Assembly (NCBI GenBank): GCA_035539175.1
Contig: DATLIY010000009.1
Span: 372,001-436,000, forward strand
Origin: Acidisarcina sp.
Lineage (GTDB): Bacteria > Acidobacteriota > Terriglobia > Terriglobales > Acidobacteriaceae
Reading direction: 5' to 3'
DNA: 64,000 nucleotides
The notes under the pieces are model-generated. The model saw nothing but the letters and a program-made list of their open reading frames with translations. It had not been told where the DNA came from and did not search any database. Position 1 is the first letter of the stretch. Each line of letters starts with the position of its first letter. Below are positions 28,471 through 37,722 of the stretch, in pieces. The position numbers and the translations under genes are program-made.

Positions 28471-29360
28471 TGGCAAACGGACCGCTCGAAATCAAAGCCA
28501 TCTCCGGACACACCGGCACAGTGCCCGGCCGCGATGCCTCCCGGGATTACCCTGTCGCGAAGTTGATCGATGTCACCACCTGCATCGGCTGCAAAGCATG
28601 TGAGGTTGCCTGTCTCGAATGGAATGGGTACCCATTTCGAGAAACCGTCTTCGACAACACGTACCAGACCATGCCGGATCTGGAGTGGAATTACTACAAC
28701 CTGATTCGCTTTAACGAGCATGTTGACGAAGACGGCACGTTAAGTTGGCTGATGCGCAAGGATGGCTGCCTCCATTGCGAGGATCCGGGTTGCCTGAAGG
28801 CTTGCCCGGCGGACGGCGCCATCATCCAGTACTCGAATGGCATTGTCGATTTCCAGCAGGACAAGTGCATCGGATGCCAGTACTGCGTTACCGGGTGTCC
28901 CTTCAACATCCCCAAGTTCAACTCGGAGACGAAGAAGGTTCACAAGTGCACGCTTTGCTCGGACCGCGTGGGTGCGGGGCTTGAGCCAGCCTGCATCAAG
29001 GCCTGTCCAACGGGCTGCCTTCATTTCGGCAGCAAGGAAGACATGCTGGTCCTCGCCGATCAGCGTGTTACGCAGTTGAAAGAGCACACTTCGCACAAGA
29101 ATGCCGGCGTATACAACCCAGCCGGCGTCAGCGGAACGCACGTGATGTATGTGCTGCATGACATAGAGCACCCCGAAAACTATGGTGGCCTGCCTAAGGA
29201 TCCGCGCATCCCGCTGCTGGTCCAGATCTGGAAGGGTCCCGTAAAGTGGCTGGGCAATCTCGCGATGGTGGGCGGAATTCTTGGAGTAGCGCTCCACTAC
29301 ATGCGATTCGGCCCGAAAGAAGTGAAGAAGGAAGGCGGGAAGGAGGCGGGCGAGCCATGA
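28470..29360 (+). CDS. fdnH: Formate dehydrogenase iron-sulfur (beta) subunit
   Basis: Electron-transfer subunit, 296 residues, periplasmic with a C-terminal membrane anchor. Four ferredoxin-type cysteine clusters can be read: CIGCKACEVAC, CLHCEDPGCLKAC, CIGCQYCVTGC and CTLCSDRVGAGLEPACIKAC. They carry electrons from the catalytic subunit to the heme subunit. The single C-terminal helix (LAMVGGILGVALHYM) is the FdnH anchor. It has no signal of its own and would be exported with FdnG by the Tat system, as known for the E. coli enzyme. The ATG overlaps the fdnG stop by one base. Confidence 0.95.
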   Translation: MANGPLEIKAISGHTGTVPGRDASRDYPVAKLIDVTTCIGCKACEVACLEWNGYPFRETVFDNTYQTMPDLEWNYYNLIRFNEHVDEDGTLSWLMRKDGCLHCEDPGCLKACPADGAIIQYSNGIVDFQQDKCIGCQYCVTGCPFNIPKFNSETKKVHKCTLCSDRVGAGLEPACIKACPTGCLHFGSKEDMLVLADQRVTQLKEHTSHKNAGVYNPAGVSGTHVMYVLHDIEHPENYGGLPKDPRIPLLVQIWKGPVKWLGNLAMVGGILGVALHYMRFGPKEVKKEGGKEAGEP

Positions 29361-29980
29361 TCGAGCGCTATACCTTAAAAGAGAGGCTTTGCCACTGGCT
29401 CACCGGACTCTCGTACCTTTATTGTCTGACGAGTGGTCTTGCGCTTTATACACCCTACCTGTTCTGGATGGTGTACCCTCTTGGCGGCGGCCCGACCGCG
29501 CGCTTCTGGCATCCATTCATCGGTATGCTGTTCTTTGTTGCTGCGATGTGGATGCATAGCATCTGGCGTAGCGACATCCAGGTCACCAAGACAGATCGCG
29601 AGTGGCTCGACAAAGTGGAGGATTACGCGACCAATCGGGACGAACTTCTCCCCCCTCAGGGACGCTTCAATGCAGGGCAGAAGCTTTTCTACTGGGCGAT
29701 GTTCTATGGAGCATTTCTGCTGATTGTTTCCGGACTCTTTATGTGGTTCCCGGAATACGTGCCCTTCAACCTTCGATGGATACGTCCGATCGCCGTCATT
29801 CTTCATGAAGGCGCGGCGTTGATCACGATAGGCGCGTTCATCATTCACATCTATATGGGTATTTTCATGGTTCCTGGAAGCATGACGGCGATGATTCGAG
29901 GTTGGGTCACGACCGATTGGGCACGTACACACCATCGTCTGTGGTACAGGCGAATCACCGGCCAGGGCCCGAATGCATGA
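29357..29980 (+). CDS. fdnI: Formate dehydrogenase cytochrome b556 (gamma) subunit
   Basis: Diheme cytochrome b of the inner membrane, 207 residues, with about four transmembrane helices (for example GLSYLYCLTSGLALY and MFYGAFLLIVSGLFMWF). His residues within or next to helices (LCHWLTG, RFWHPFIG, ILHEGAAL, FIIHIYMG) are the heme ligands expected in FdnI. It passes electrons to menaquinone, making formate oxidation electrogenic. The start overlaps the fdnH stop as ATGA; the longer open frame back to 29246 lies inside fdnH and is not used. Confidence 0.93.
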   Translation: MIERYTLKERLCHWLTGLSYLYCLTSGLALYTPYLFWMVYPLGGGPTARFWHPFIGMLFFVAAMWMHSIWRSDIQVTKTDREWLDKVEDYATNRDELLPPQGRFNAGQKLFYWAMFYGAFLLIVSGLFMWFPEYVPFNLRWIRPIAVILHEGAALITIGAFIIHIYMGIFMVPGSMTAMIRGWVTTDWARTHHRLWYRRITGQGPNA

Positions 29981-30771
29981 AGGCAAGTCTGGAAGATCGA
30001 ATTGCCCGGGCCACGGAACTCATCAAGTCTCATCCATCTGCCAGCGAGCTTCTAAGCTTCTACCGCGAACTGGCGCTGTTTCAGAAATCGATCTACGAAG
30101 AATTGCGCTCCAGCGATCAGACTGATATGCACGCGCTGTTGCGCCACTTCCCTGCTCTGATCGAACTGGTGCGGCGAGCCGGCCCGGAGCCGCTGGCCAG
30201 TTTCGGCGCGGAGCATCTCCGCTCGCCTGAAGAGCAGTGGGAGTTGCTGCTCGAATCCTGGGAAGGTCAGGCCACAGAAGGCCAGTCCGGGGAAGATCAG
30301 CCCAGGAGCGATCCGGAGAACTCCGGCGCAGGGCGATTCTATGCCAGGGTGCTGCTGCAACCCTATGCTGAAAATCTGGCCAAACGAGGAACGGTCGACC
30401 TGCAGGAGACCACAGCGATCTGCCCATTCTGCAGCGCCCGCCCCGTCGCTGGCGTGCTGCGCGGAGAAGGGGATGGAGCGAAGCGGTGGCTGCTCTGCTC
30501 GCTCTGCGCGACCGAATGGCCTTTCCTGCGTGTGGCCTGCCCCAACTGCGGCGAGCGGGATAAGGACATGCTCCCCATCTATACGGCATCGGAGTTCGAG
30601 CATGTGCGGGTGGAAGCCTGCGATCGATGCAAGACCTATCTCAAATCCATTGATCTCACGCGGGATGGGCATGCGGTTCCGGTGGTCGATGAACTGGCGA
30701 CCGTCGCGCTGAATCTCTGGGCAGAAGACCACGGATACTCAAAGCTGGAATCCAATCTCCTTGGTTTATAG
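29977..30771 (+). CDS. fdhE: Formate dehydrogenase accessory protein FdhE
   Basis: Cytosolic rubredoxin-like accessory protein, 264 residues, somewhat shorter than E. coli FdhE. It helps assemble or quality-check Tat-exported respiratory formate dehydrogenases. Four CxxC zinc or iron knuckles are present: CPFC 149-152, CSLC 174-177, CPNC 188-191 and CDRC near 215. A hydrophilic linker (about 95-117) rich in Gly, Glu and Gln separates the helical N-terminal part from the metal-binding part. The ATG overlaps the fdnI stop by ATGA, so all four genes form one coupled operon. An intrinsic terminator follows. FdhD, the sulfurtransferase partner, is not in the window. Confidence 0.92.
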   Translation: MKASLEDRIARATELIKSHPSASELLSFYRELALFQKSIYEELRSSDQTDMHALLRHFPALIELVRRAGPEPLASFGAEHLRSPEEQWELLLESWEGQATEGQSGEDQPRSDPENSGAGRFYARVLLQPYAENLAKRGTVDLQETTAICPFCSARPVAGVLRGEGDGAKRWLLCSLCATEWPFLRVACPNCGERDKDMLPIYTASEFEHVRVEACDRCKTYLKSIDLTRDGHAVPVVDELATVALNLWAEDHGYSKLESNLLGL

Positions 30772-30802
30772 ATTGGATTTATAAGACGCATCCATCACGT
30801 TT

Positions 30803-30825
30803 GCCGCAGAGAGCGGCGCTTTTTT
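30803..30825 (+). terminator. Intrinsic terminator of the fdn operon
   Basis: GCCGC (30803-30807) and GCGGC (30813-30817) form a stem with loop AGAGA, followed by GCTTTTTT. It ends one base before the 3' CCA of the convergent tRNA-Sec gene. Confidence 0.78.
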
Positions 30826-30826
30826 A

Positions 30827-30922
30827 TGGCGGAAAAGAGTGGGAGTCGAACCCACCAGAGACGTCTGACGCCTCTCATCGGATTTGAAGTCCGCGCGCCC
30901 CACCGGGGTGCGTTTCTCTTCC
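30827..30922 (-). tRNA. selC: Selenocysteine tRNA (TCA anticodon)
   Basis: 96 bases including encoded CCA. The acceptor stem has 8 bp (GGAAGAGA/TCTTTTCC with one G-U) and the discriminator is G, both typical of bacterial tRNA-Sec. The anticodon TCA (plus-strand 30885-30887) sits in the loop CTTCAAA, identical to E. coli selC. The extra arm is long, with an 8-bp stem AGAGGCGT/ACGTCTCT and a CAG loop. The T arm is GTGGG-TTCGACT-CCCAC. It would be charged with Ser by SerRS, converted by SelA and delivered to the fdnG UGA by SelB. It lies 56 bases after selB on the same strand. Confidence 0.95.
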
Positions 30923-30955
30923 GCAGTGGTACGATCCGTCCGTGATGCGAGGGTA

Positions 30956-30961
30956 ATTATA
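30956..30961 (-). promoter_or_regulatory. Perfect -10 box (TATAAT) ahead of tRNA-Sec
   Basis: On the minus strand TATAAT occupies 30961 to 30956, giving an expected start about 27 bases before the tRNA. The -35 region, at the end of selB, is a poor match. selC may therefore have its own weak promoter besides read-through from selAB. Confidence 0.4.
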
Positions 30962-30978
30962 GCGGACGGCTTTTCCTC

Positions 30979-32898
30979 TCAGCCATCTCCCAACACTTCT
31001 CGTGCCGACCGGAGCAACTGATGCTCGTCTCCGATGCGACGCGTAAATTTAATCCGGTCGAAATACTCTAAAATCTCAATGGCCACGCCGCGGCCGATTC
31101 CTGTGCGATCGCGAAGCCTGGCAGCGGTGATCCATCCCTCGTTCGCCGCCGCAATTTCCTCGGTAAACTCAGCACCACGGCGCAAACCGTCCGGCAGGAA
31201 AAAGCGGTTCTCGGCTACTCTCACCGCCAGGCCCATGCGCGAAACACGAACCAAAAACGATTCCGTATTCTTCGGATCCATGCCCAGCGCACTGGCGACA
31301 TCGCGGATGGTTGGCGGCCGCAGAGGATGCTGGTTCAACAATGGCTCCGTCTGCTTCCACAATGCCTCATCCGCCGGGCTGAGTTGCGTCACATGCGTGC
31401 TGAGGCGTACGCCGGAGGGTTCGCGTACGATGACGCCTGCTTTCGTTAACTCCGCTGTCAGCGCCGACGTAACCTCCTTCGGCAAGCGGAGCCCTGCATC
31501 CCAAAAAACGCGATCTTCATTGGGGATGACGTTGGGCGTCCTGCGATGCAGTAAGGTGAGCGTTTCGACAACCGCGGTCTTGAGCAGGCTCCAGTTCTCT
31601 AGCGAAAATCCCAGCACACCGGATGGCGTTACCACGCACCTGGTCGAAGTGCCCGTATAGAGCTCCGCGGCTTCCCGCGCTGTAAGGTTACGGTTCTGCG
31701 CGAATCGGGTTAGATTCATTCCGTGCGAAGCGGAGCGCACAAGGGACAAAAACGCGGACCGCGTATCGTCCTGACCCATTGCTGCAAGATAGGCAAGCCG
31801 CTCCGGTTTTGCGCGGCCACGAACGGGCGGAAAGATGTCGATGACGCTTCCGCCGCCGATTGTCCTCTGCGCAGATTGATCGCGAAGGATCAGACGATCG
31901 CCATACAGCGCGCCGATAGGACGGTCGAGCACGAGTTGTACTAAGCCCGAGGCGCCGGGCGCAATGCTGGAGTCCTGCAAAACCGCAACGCGCCCCGTAA
32001 CATCTGATGCGCCGAGATGGACGTGAACCGGAGTCCAGTGCGCCAACGGCCGCACCTCGCTCTCGAGAATACGAAGACGCGCATCGAAACGCTGCACAGG
32101 TTCCGGAACGTTTCCCGTGACCACCCAATCTCCTCGCTCAATGAGCTTGGGTTTCAACTCCGAGCCTGCCAGATTGATGGCGCAGCGCTGCCCTGCTCTG
32201 CCGGTTGGGGATGCAGCGTTCTGTGCGTGAATAGTACGAGCCCGGACTGCGAATCCGGCTTGCAGAACTCGCACCTGCTCCCCTGCCGAGAGAGACCCGG
32301 CCATCGCCGTTCCAGTAACGATGAGTCCGGCGCCGGAGACGCTGAACGAACGGTCAATCGCCAATCGGAAATTGCCTGCAGTCGTTTTGGGCTTCCACTC
32401 TCGTGCAGTTTGCAGCAGGTACGCCTTTAGACTTTCAATTCCCTCACCCGTCAACGCACTCACGGGGAACATCGGCGAGCCCGCCAAGGTCGTCCGGGAA
32501 AACAACGCAGCAACTTCATTCTGAACGTCGAGGACTCGCGAGGCCGTCACCCGGTCGGTCTTCGTAATCGCAACCGCGCCCTTCTGAATTCCCAGAAGAT
32601 CCAGAATCGACAAGTGCTCCCTGGTCTGCGGCATGGGGCCGTCATCTGCGGCGATGATAAACAGGACAAAATCGATTCCGGCCACGCCCGCAATCATGTT
32701 GTGAACAAAACGCTCATGGCCGGGAACATCGACAAACCCGAAGGTCTCGGCTGACTCGATGGGGAGATAAGCGAATCCGAGATCGATCGTCATCCCCCTC
32801 TGCTTTTCTTCCGGCAGCCGATCCGCATCCACGCCGGTGAGCGCTTTCACCAGCATCGTCTTCCCGTGATCGACGTGTCCTGCAGTAGCAATGATCAT
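30979..32898 (-). CDS. selB: Selenocysteine-specific translation elongation factor SelB
   Basis: GTPase that carries Sec-tRNA(Sec) to the ribosome and binds the SECIS hairpin; 639 residues, close to the usual length. EF-Tu-like domain: P-loop GHVDHGKT (7-14), switch segment RGMTIDLGFAYL, DVPGHERF and TKTD. Domains II and III follow. From about residue 400 come four winged-helix domains, the last (about 570-639) expected to grip the SECIS loop. The start overlaps the selA stop by 4 bp (ATGA), giving translational coupling. Its presence supports reading the fdnG TGA as Sec. Confidence 0.96.
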   Translation of the reverse strand: MIIATAGHVDHGKTMLVKALTGVDADRLPEEKQRGMTIDLGFAYLPIESAETFGFVDVPGHERFVHNMIAGVAGIDFVLFIIAADDGPMPQTREHLSILDLLGIQKGAVAITKTDRVTASRVLDVQNEVAALFSRTTLAGSPMFPVSALTGEGIESLKAYLLQTAREWKPKTTAGNFRLAIDRSFSVSGAGLIVTGTAMAGSLSAGEQVRVLQAGFAVRARTIHAQNAASPTGRAGQRCAINLAGSELKPKLIERGDWVVTGNVPEPVQRFDARLRILESEVRPLAHWTPVHVHLGASDVTGRVAVLQDSSIAPGASGLVQLVLDRPIGALYGDRLILRDQSAQRTIGGGSVIDIFPPVRGRAKPERLAYLAAMGQDDTRSAFLSLVRSASHGMNLTRFAQNRNLTAREAAELYTGTSTRCVVTPSGVLGFSLENWSLLKTAVVETLTLLHRRTPNVIPNEDRVFWDAGLRLPKEVTSALTAELTKAGVIVREPSGVRLSTHVTQLSPADEALWKQTEPLLNQHPLRPPTIRDVASALGMDPKNTESFLVRVSRMGLAVRVAENRFFLPDGLRRGAEFTEEIAAANEGWITAARLRDRTGIGRGVAIEILEYFDRIKFTRRIGDEHQLLRSAREVLGDG

Positions 32899-34328
32899 TT
32901 GGCGGAGGCGCGAAGAAAGTTGAGTGCGGGTAGCTGGCCGACGAACGCCGATTCATCCTCCAGCGTGCGCAGGTCGAAGAGGAGCGTACCGTTCTGTATG
33001 CGTCCAATTGCGGGGATGGGCAACTCGCGGAAGGCGCGTGCAATACGCTCCAGGGCCGCTCCGGAATTGCGCCCCTGCACTACGGGCCGGATCGCGAGAC
33101 CAGCACTCGGAATCTCGCGCGTGGGCAGTGCGCCACTACCAGGCTGGCTGCCGCAGAACGTTGTTTCCACTGAGGCGATTCCATCAAGCCGGGGAGCAAG
33201 CAGATCTCGAAGTCGATCGGCCATGCTGCGAATCTCTTCCACTGGACGCACCAGCAGGCGCAGTGCGGGAAGCCGCTCCGCAAGACGCTCCGGATTTGAG
33301 TAAAGACGAAGTACCGCGGAAAGAGCGGCGACCGTCATCTTATCGACGCGCAGAGCTCGTTTGAGCGGATTGCGCTTGATTGCTTTGATGAGAACGGCCC
33401 GGCCCACGATGATGCCGGCCTGGGGGCCACCGAGAAGCTTGTCTCCGCTGAACGTTACCAGATCCACTCCATTCGCAATAGACTCGGCTGGCGTAGGCTC
33501 ATGCGGCATCCCAAATTTCTCAAGACCAACCAGCGTGCCGCTACCCAGGTCTACAACGAGAGGAACACTGCGCTCGTGACACAGCCGTGCAAGATCGGCC
33601 TCGGGCACTTCGGAGGTGAAGCCCTCGATCACATAGTTGCTGGTATGAACCTTCATGACGAGTCCGGTCTTGGGACCAATCGCGTCTGCGTAGTCGCTCA
33701 AATGAGTTCGGTTCGTGGTTCCAACCTCTCGCAGCCGGCAGCCGGAGCGCGTCATAATATCAGGCAGACGGAACGATCCCCCGATCTCGATCAATTCGCC
33801 GCGCGAAGTGGGAGCCTCCTTACGGTTCGCCAGGCTGTTCAGAACCAGCAACACCGCCGCAGCATTGTTGTTCACCACCGTGGCCGCCTCCGCTCCCGTT
33901 AAGTCGCACAGAAGCCGTTCGAGATGAACGTCGCGATCTCCCCGCCTGCCACTGACTAGATCGAATTCAAGGTTCGTGGCTTCCCGTGCGGCCAGCGCAA
34001 CCGCCTCAATCGCCTCTTCTGGCAATGTGGCTCGCCCAAGATTTGTATGGAGCACCGTACCGGTCAGGTTGAAGACTCGGCGTAAAGAAGGCACATCTGC
34101 TCGCAGTTGGCCGCCGGCGATTCGAATGAGGGAAAGATCGTCAGGAACGATGGTCGAACTGTTGGCGAGCAACTCCGACCGCACTTGCGCCAGCACGGCG
34201 CGGATAACACGGGTCACCGCCGGACGACCAAATTCCGCGATCAACCCTGCGGCCTCGGTCTGCTTGAGAAGACTCTCTACCCCCGGAAGCGATGACAACA
34301 GAGAGGACCTTGGGGTAGAAACCAGCAT
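32895..34328 (-). CDS. selA: L-seryl-tRNA(Sec) selenium transferase SelA
   Basis: PLP enzyme that turns Ser-tRNA(Sec) into Sec-tRNA(Sec) with selenophosphate; about 477 residues. The N-terminal tRNA-binding helices (LPGVESLL...AVTRVIRAVL) precede the fold-type I core: NLTGTVLHTNLGRA, VNNNAAAVLL, VDLGSGT and the PLP Schiff-base lysine in TFSGDKLLGGPQAG (about residue 297, E. coli Lys295). The open frame extends to 34364. AGAAGGA lies 5 bases before the ATG at 34328, so this start is preferred, with 34334 as an alternative. It is first in the selA-selB-selC transcript and divergent from selD. Confidence 0.94.
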   Translation of the reverse strand: MLVSTPRSSLLSSLPGVESLLKQTEAAGLIAEFGRPAVTRVIRAVLAQVRSELLANSSTIVPDDLSLIRIAGGQLRADVPSLRRVFNLTGTVLHTNLGRATLPEEAIEAVALAAREATNLEFDLVSGRRGDRDVHLERLLCDLTGAEAATVVNNNAAAVLLVLNSLANRKEAPTSRGELIEIGGSFRLPDIMTRSGCRLREVGTTNRTHLSDYADAIGPKTGLVMKVHTSNYVIEGFTSEVPEADLARLCHERSVPLVVDLGSGTLVGLEKFGMPHEPTPAESIANGVDLVTFSGDKLLGGPQAGIIVGRAVLIKAIKRNPLKRALRVDKMTVAALSAVLRLYSNPERLAERLPALRLLVRPVEEIRSMADRLRDLLAPRLDGIASVETTFCGSQPGSGALPTREIPSAGLAIRPVVQGRNSGAALERIARAFRELPIPAIGRIQNGTLLFDLRTLEDESAFVGQLPALNFLRASAK

Positions 34329-34437
34329 TGCCATCCTTCTTCTCGGGACCCTGTTATTTGCCAAGACTATTCAGACGGGTACTATTATAGCGGCGTACCG
34401 ACGAGTTTCGAATCATCTATCCCAAGGAGAAACCCGC

Positions 34438-35484
34438 ATGGCAACCCAATCGATTCGGCTGACGGAAATGGCGCATGGCGGTGGCTGCGGCTGCAAGCTT
34501 GCTCCTGCGGTTCTACGGGAGATCCTGGCAAAGATGCCTCAGCCCATTGGGGTCGAACAGTTGCTGGTGGGCACGGAAACCGACGACGACGCTGCCGTGT
34601 ATCGCATGAACGATCGTCAAGCTATCGTCGCAACCACGGATTTCTTCATGCCGATCGTCGACGATCCACATGACTTCGGTCGCATCGCGGCAACCAATGC
34701 GCTGTCGGACATTTACGCCATGGGCGGAACTCCTGTCATGGCGCTCGCGGTAGTAGGCATGCCGGTGGATAAGATGCCGATGAGTCTGGTACAGGAGATC
34801 CTTGCAGGAGGAGCATCGGTGTGCACGGCCGCCGGGATCCCGGTGGCTGGAGGACACTCGATTGATTCGCCCGAGCCGATCTATGGCCTGGTCGCAATCG
34901 GCATTGTCGATCCAGCCCGTGCGATCCGCAACAGCACGGCACGCGCGGGAGACAAGATTATCCTGACCAAAGCACTCGGCGCAGGTATCTATAGCGCAGC
35001 CCTCAAATTACAGAAACTCAGCCCTCCACTCTATGACGAAATGGTGCGTTCGATGACGCAACTCAACTCCGTCGGCGCGGAGATGCGAGAGATACCGGGT
35101 GTGAACGCTATGACGGATGTCACGGGATTCGGGTTGCTCGGTCATCTTCTGGAAATGTGCCGGGGAGCACGGCTTGGCGCCAAAGTCGAGCTTGCCGCTT
35201 TGCCATTGTTCTCCCACGCTCAGCAAATGGCGGAAGCCGGGATTGGTACCGGCGGCGCAAAGCGGAATTGGAAGAGCTACGGACACGATATCGATCTACC
35301 GGCGGATGCACCTGAATGGTGGCGCGGCGTCCTTTGCGATCCGCAGACCAGCGGTGGCTTGCTGATTGCCTGTTCCAGCGACAGTGTGCCGGAGGTACTC
35401 GCACTTCTGCGAAGCCGGAACTTCGATCACGCAAGCGTAGTGGGCGAGTTCGCCGCTGCACCACCACTTATCCATGTGAGTTGA
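34438..35484 (+). CDS. selD: Selenide, water dikinase SelD
   Basis: Makes selenophosphate from selenide and ATP, the selenium donor for SelA; 348 residues, cytosolic. The catalytic residue is Cys17 (GGGCGCKL, with Lys20), numbered as in E. coli; it is TGC, not a UGA, so this SelD is not itself a selenoprotein. DDAAVY, FGRIAATNALSDIYAMGG and GGHSIDSPEPIYG are the AIRS-type ATP-binding motifs, and TDVTGFGLLGHL follows. AAGGAGA before the ATG at 34438 fixes the start; the same frame stays open upstream to 33976, but that stretch is antisense to selA. The 109 bp between selA and selD must hold both promoters. Confidence 0.95.
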   Translation: MATQSIRLTEMAHGGGCGCKLAPAVLREILAKMPQPIGVEQLLVGTETDDDAAVYRMNDRQAIVATTDFFMPIVDDPHDFGRIAATNALSDIYAMGGTPVMALAVVGMPVDKMPMSLVQEILAGGASVCTAAGIPVAGGHSIDSPEPIYGLVAIGIVDPARAIRNSTARAGDKIILTKALGAGIYSAALKLQKLSPPLYDEMVRSMTQLNSVGAEMREIPGVNAMTDVTGFGLLGHLLEMCRGARLGAKVELAALPLFSHAQQMAEAGIGTGGAKRNWKSYGHDIDLPADAPEWWRGVLCDPQTSGGLLIACSSDSVPEVLALLRSRNFDHASVVGEFAAAPPLIHVS

Positions 35485-35487
35485 GTA

Positions 35488-35508
35488 GCGCTCCCGCCAG
35501 GGGGGCGC
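35488..35508 (+). terminator. GC-rich hairpin after selD
   Basis: GCGCTCCC pairs with GGGGGCGC with one G-U and a short loop, 3 bases after the selD stop. No T tract follows, so it is a weak terminator or transcript-stabilising hairpin. Confidence 0.4.
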
Positions 35509-35649
35509 ATATCCTGCAATCCAACTCGACCTAAACAGCCCACGACACGGTGCCTAAAAATCCGACTATGGGAAGTAGAATTCTCGAGCTGCGATCAAGT
35601 ATTGCTTGCAAGGTGATACCCTGGGCAAAAGTCACAGCTGCAAGAACAG

Positions 35650-37692
35650 ATGGCATCTTTCTATCGGGCAAGTGTCGAGGAGTTCCTTACACAGAGTGAG
35701 CAGCAGGTGCTCGCTCACTTAGAGGTTGCATACGCCAACCGTGGATATACGAGCCAGTATTCAGACCAAACCCTAACATGGGAACGAGACATCCATTCGC
35801 TTCGACTGGCGTTGGAACAATGCGTTCGCTGGTCAACTTCTGCGAACTCGTGGGGCCTGCTTCTCGAGTTCTCAATTCCGCGGAAAGAGCTGCGCATCGA
35901 TACGGTCCTGTTAGTCCGGGATACCGTTGTAGTCCTTGAAGCAAAGACCGCACAAGTCGCACCAAAGGCTAAGCGACAGATTGAAGAATATGCTCTCCTC
36001 CTGCATTACTTTCACAAAGCATCTGCGGATCGTCGAATCGTACCGATTATCCTTTCGCCTGAGGCGCCGAAAGCGAATCTAACGGCTCTGAATCAGCGCG
36101 AGCTTCTCCTGCAATTACCGACATATTGGGTGGGGCAGGTCTTGCGGATCTCTTGGAATGAACTTTCACAAATACTGATCGAAGTAGACAAACATTCGAC
36201 GGGACAGCTCGATGCAACAGATTGGGACGACAGCCCCTATTTCCCAGTACCGAACATTATTGAAGCAGCCTTGGCACTCAGAACCGGGCTTTCGATTCGT
36301 GAGATTGCACACTCGGAAGCGTCAGAACACGAAATTGAAAGTGTGCGCCAGACCATTCAGGCGCAGGTAGACCGAGCTCGTGCTGAGAATCATTTTGCAA
36401 TTTGCTTTTTGACCGGAGTGCCCGGTTCAGGAAAAACCTTGGTGGGCCTAAGTCTTGCGCATTCGAATGAAAATAAGGCTGACGCCATCCACTTTATGAG
36501 TGGCAATGGTCCGCTGGTAAAGGTGCTGCAACATCTCTTTACCCAGGAGAGTAGGCGAAGCGGTGCGAATGTCGTACAGGCCCGTGCCGAGGCAAAGACT
36601 CTTCTGGAAAATGTTCACGTCTTTGCTCGATATTACACAGAAGACAATCCAGGGCCGCCCTCCAACCATGCAATCATCTTCGATGAAGCGCAGCGTGCCT
36701 GGAATCGGAAGCAGAACAAGAAGAAGTTTGCACGAGACTACTCAGAGCCGGAGATGCTTCTCCGCATTATGGAACGACATCAGAATTGGGCGGTGGTCGT
36801 AGCGCTAGTCGGCGGAGGCCAGGAAATCAACGATGGCGAAGCTGGGCTGGAAGAATGGGGCCGTGCACTAATCGACAGCGCAAAGCCTTGGGTGATTTAC
36901 GCATCGCCCGAAGTGTTGGAAGGCGGGGCATCCACGGCGGGACATCGTCTATTTGCCGACCTCTCCATGCAGAAACCGGTGCAGACGAGTTCAGCGTTGC
37001 ACCTACGAACCTCGAATCGAAGTCTGCGCGCAGAACATCTGGCCACATGGGTGAATCGTGTGCTGGAGGGAGACCCCGAGGGTGCAGCATCCTTGCGGAT
37101 TGGCGAGCGATTTCCAATCCTCCTTTCACGCAATCTCGACGAAACGCGTTCGAAGTTGCGGGAGCAAGGGATCGGCGCAAACCGTTATGGCCTTGTCGGC
37201 TCTTCAGGGACCGCTCGCTTGCGTGCGGAAGGGCTGGAGCCAAGCTCCACCTTTCATGCTGAGTATCCTTGGGAACACTGGTATCTGGCAGAATAAACAG
37301 ATGTGCGCTCGAGCTATCGCTGTGAAGTATTCGCGACAGAGTTTGAGATTCAGGGGCTGGAACTGGATTGGATTGGTCTTTGTTGGGGCGGAGACTTCAT
37401 ATGGTCTGAACCGCTAGGTTGGCAGCTCCGAACGCTACGGCCTGGTAGACAAAGCAAATGGATCGCGATCAAGAACGATGATAAGAGAACCTATCGTCGG
37501 AACGCCTACCGCGTGTTACTCACCCGTGCGAGACAGGGAATGATTATCTTTGTCCCCAAAGGGAATCCGGATGACCCCACGAATCCACCAAAAGAGTTTG
37601 AGGCCACAGCGCAGTACCTGCTTCAATGCGGCGTAACCTTGTTAGAGCAGCCAGCCCCCAATACAGATACAGCCCACCTACGCTGCCTATAG
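35650..37692 (+). pseudogene. Nuclease-like / DUF2075 helicase-type ATPase interrupted by an in-frame TAA
   Basis: One frame of about 680 codons encodes a two-part protein. Residues about 75-120 show a PD-(D/E)xK-like nuclease core: Asp84, then Glu97-Ala-Lys99 in VVVLEAKT, then QIEEYA. The DUF2075/SF1-like ATPase follows: Walker A GVPGSGKT (256-263), Walker B with DEAQ (345-348). A TAA at 37294-37296 cuts it right after YPWEHWYLAE. The same frame then continues with the conserved C-terminal part: RSSYRCEVFATEFEIQGLELDWIGLCWGGDF and, near the end, YRVLLTRARQGMIIFVP, the last helicase motif. A GTG at 37303 could restart translation, but the ATPase would still be split. Relatives are found in defence or mobile contexts; function here is probably lost. 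Confidence 0.8.
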
Positions 37693-37722
37693 ACAGTGCC
37701 AGTGGGCTGCAGAGTGCTTCGA

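Noticed and set aside
33976-34437. N-terminal extension of selD
   Set aside because: The added residues are antisense to selA and the protein has its usual start, with a good ribosome site, at 34438.
37294-37296. Pyrrolysine or selenocysteine recoding to explain the stop in the DUF2075 gene
   Set aside because: The codon is TAA, which is used for neither amino acid, so a nonsense mutation or sequencing error is the simpler explanation.
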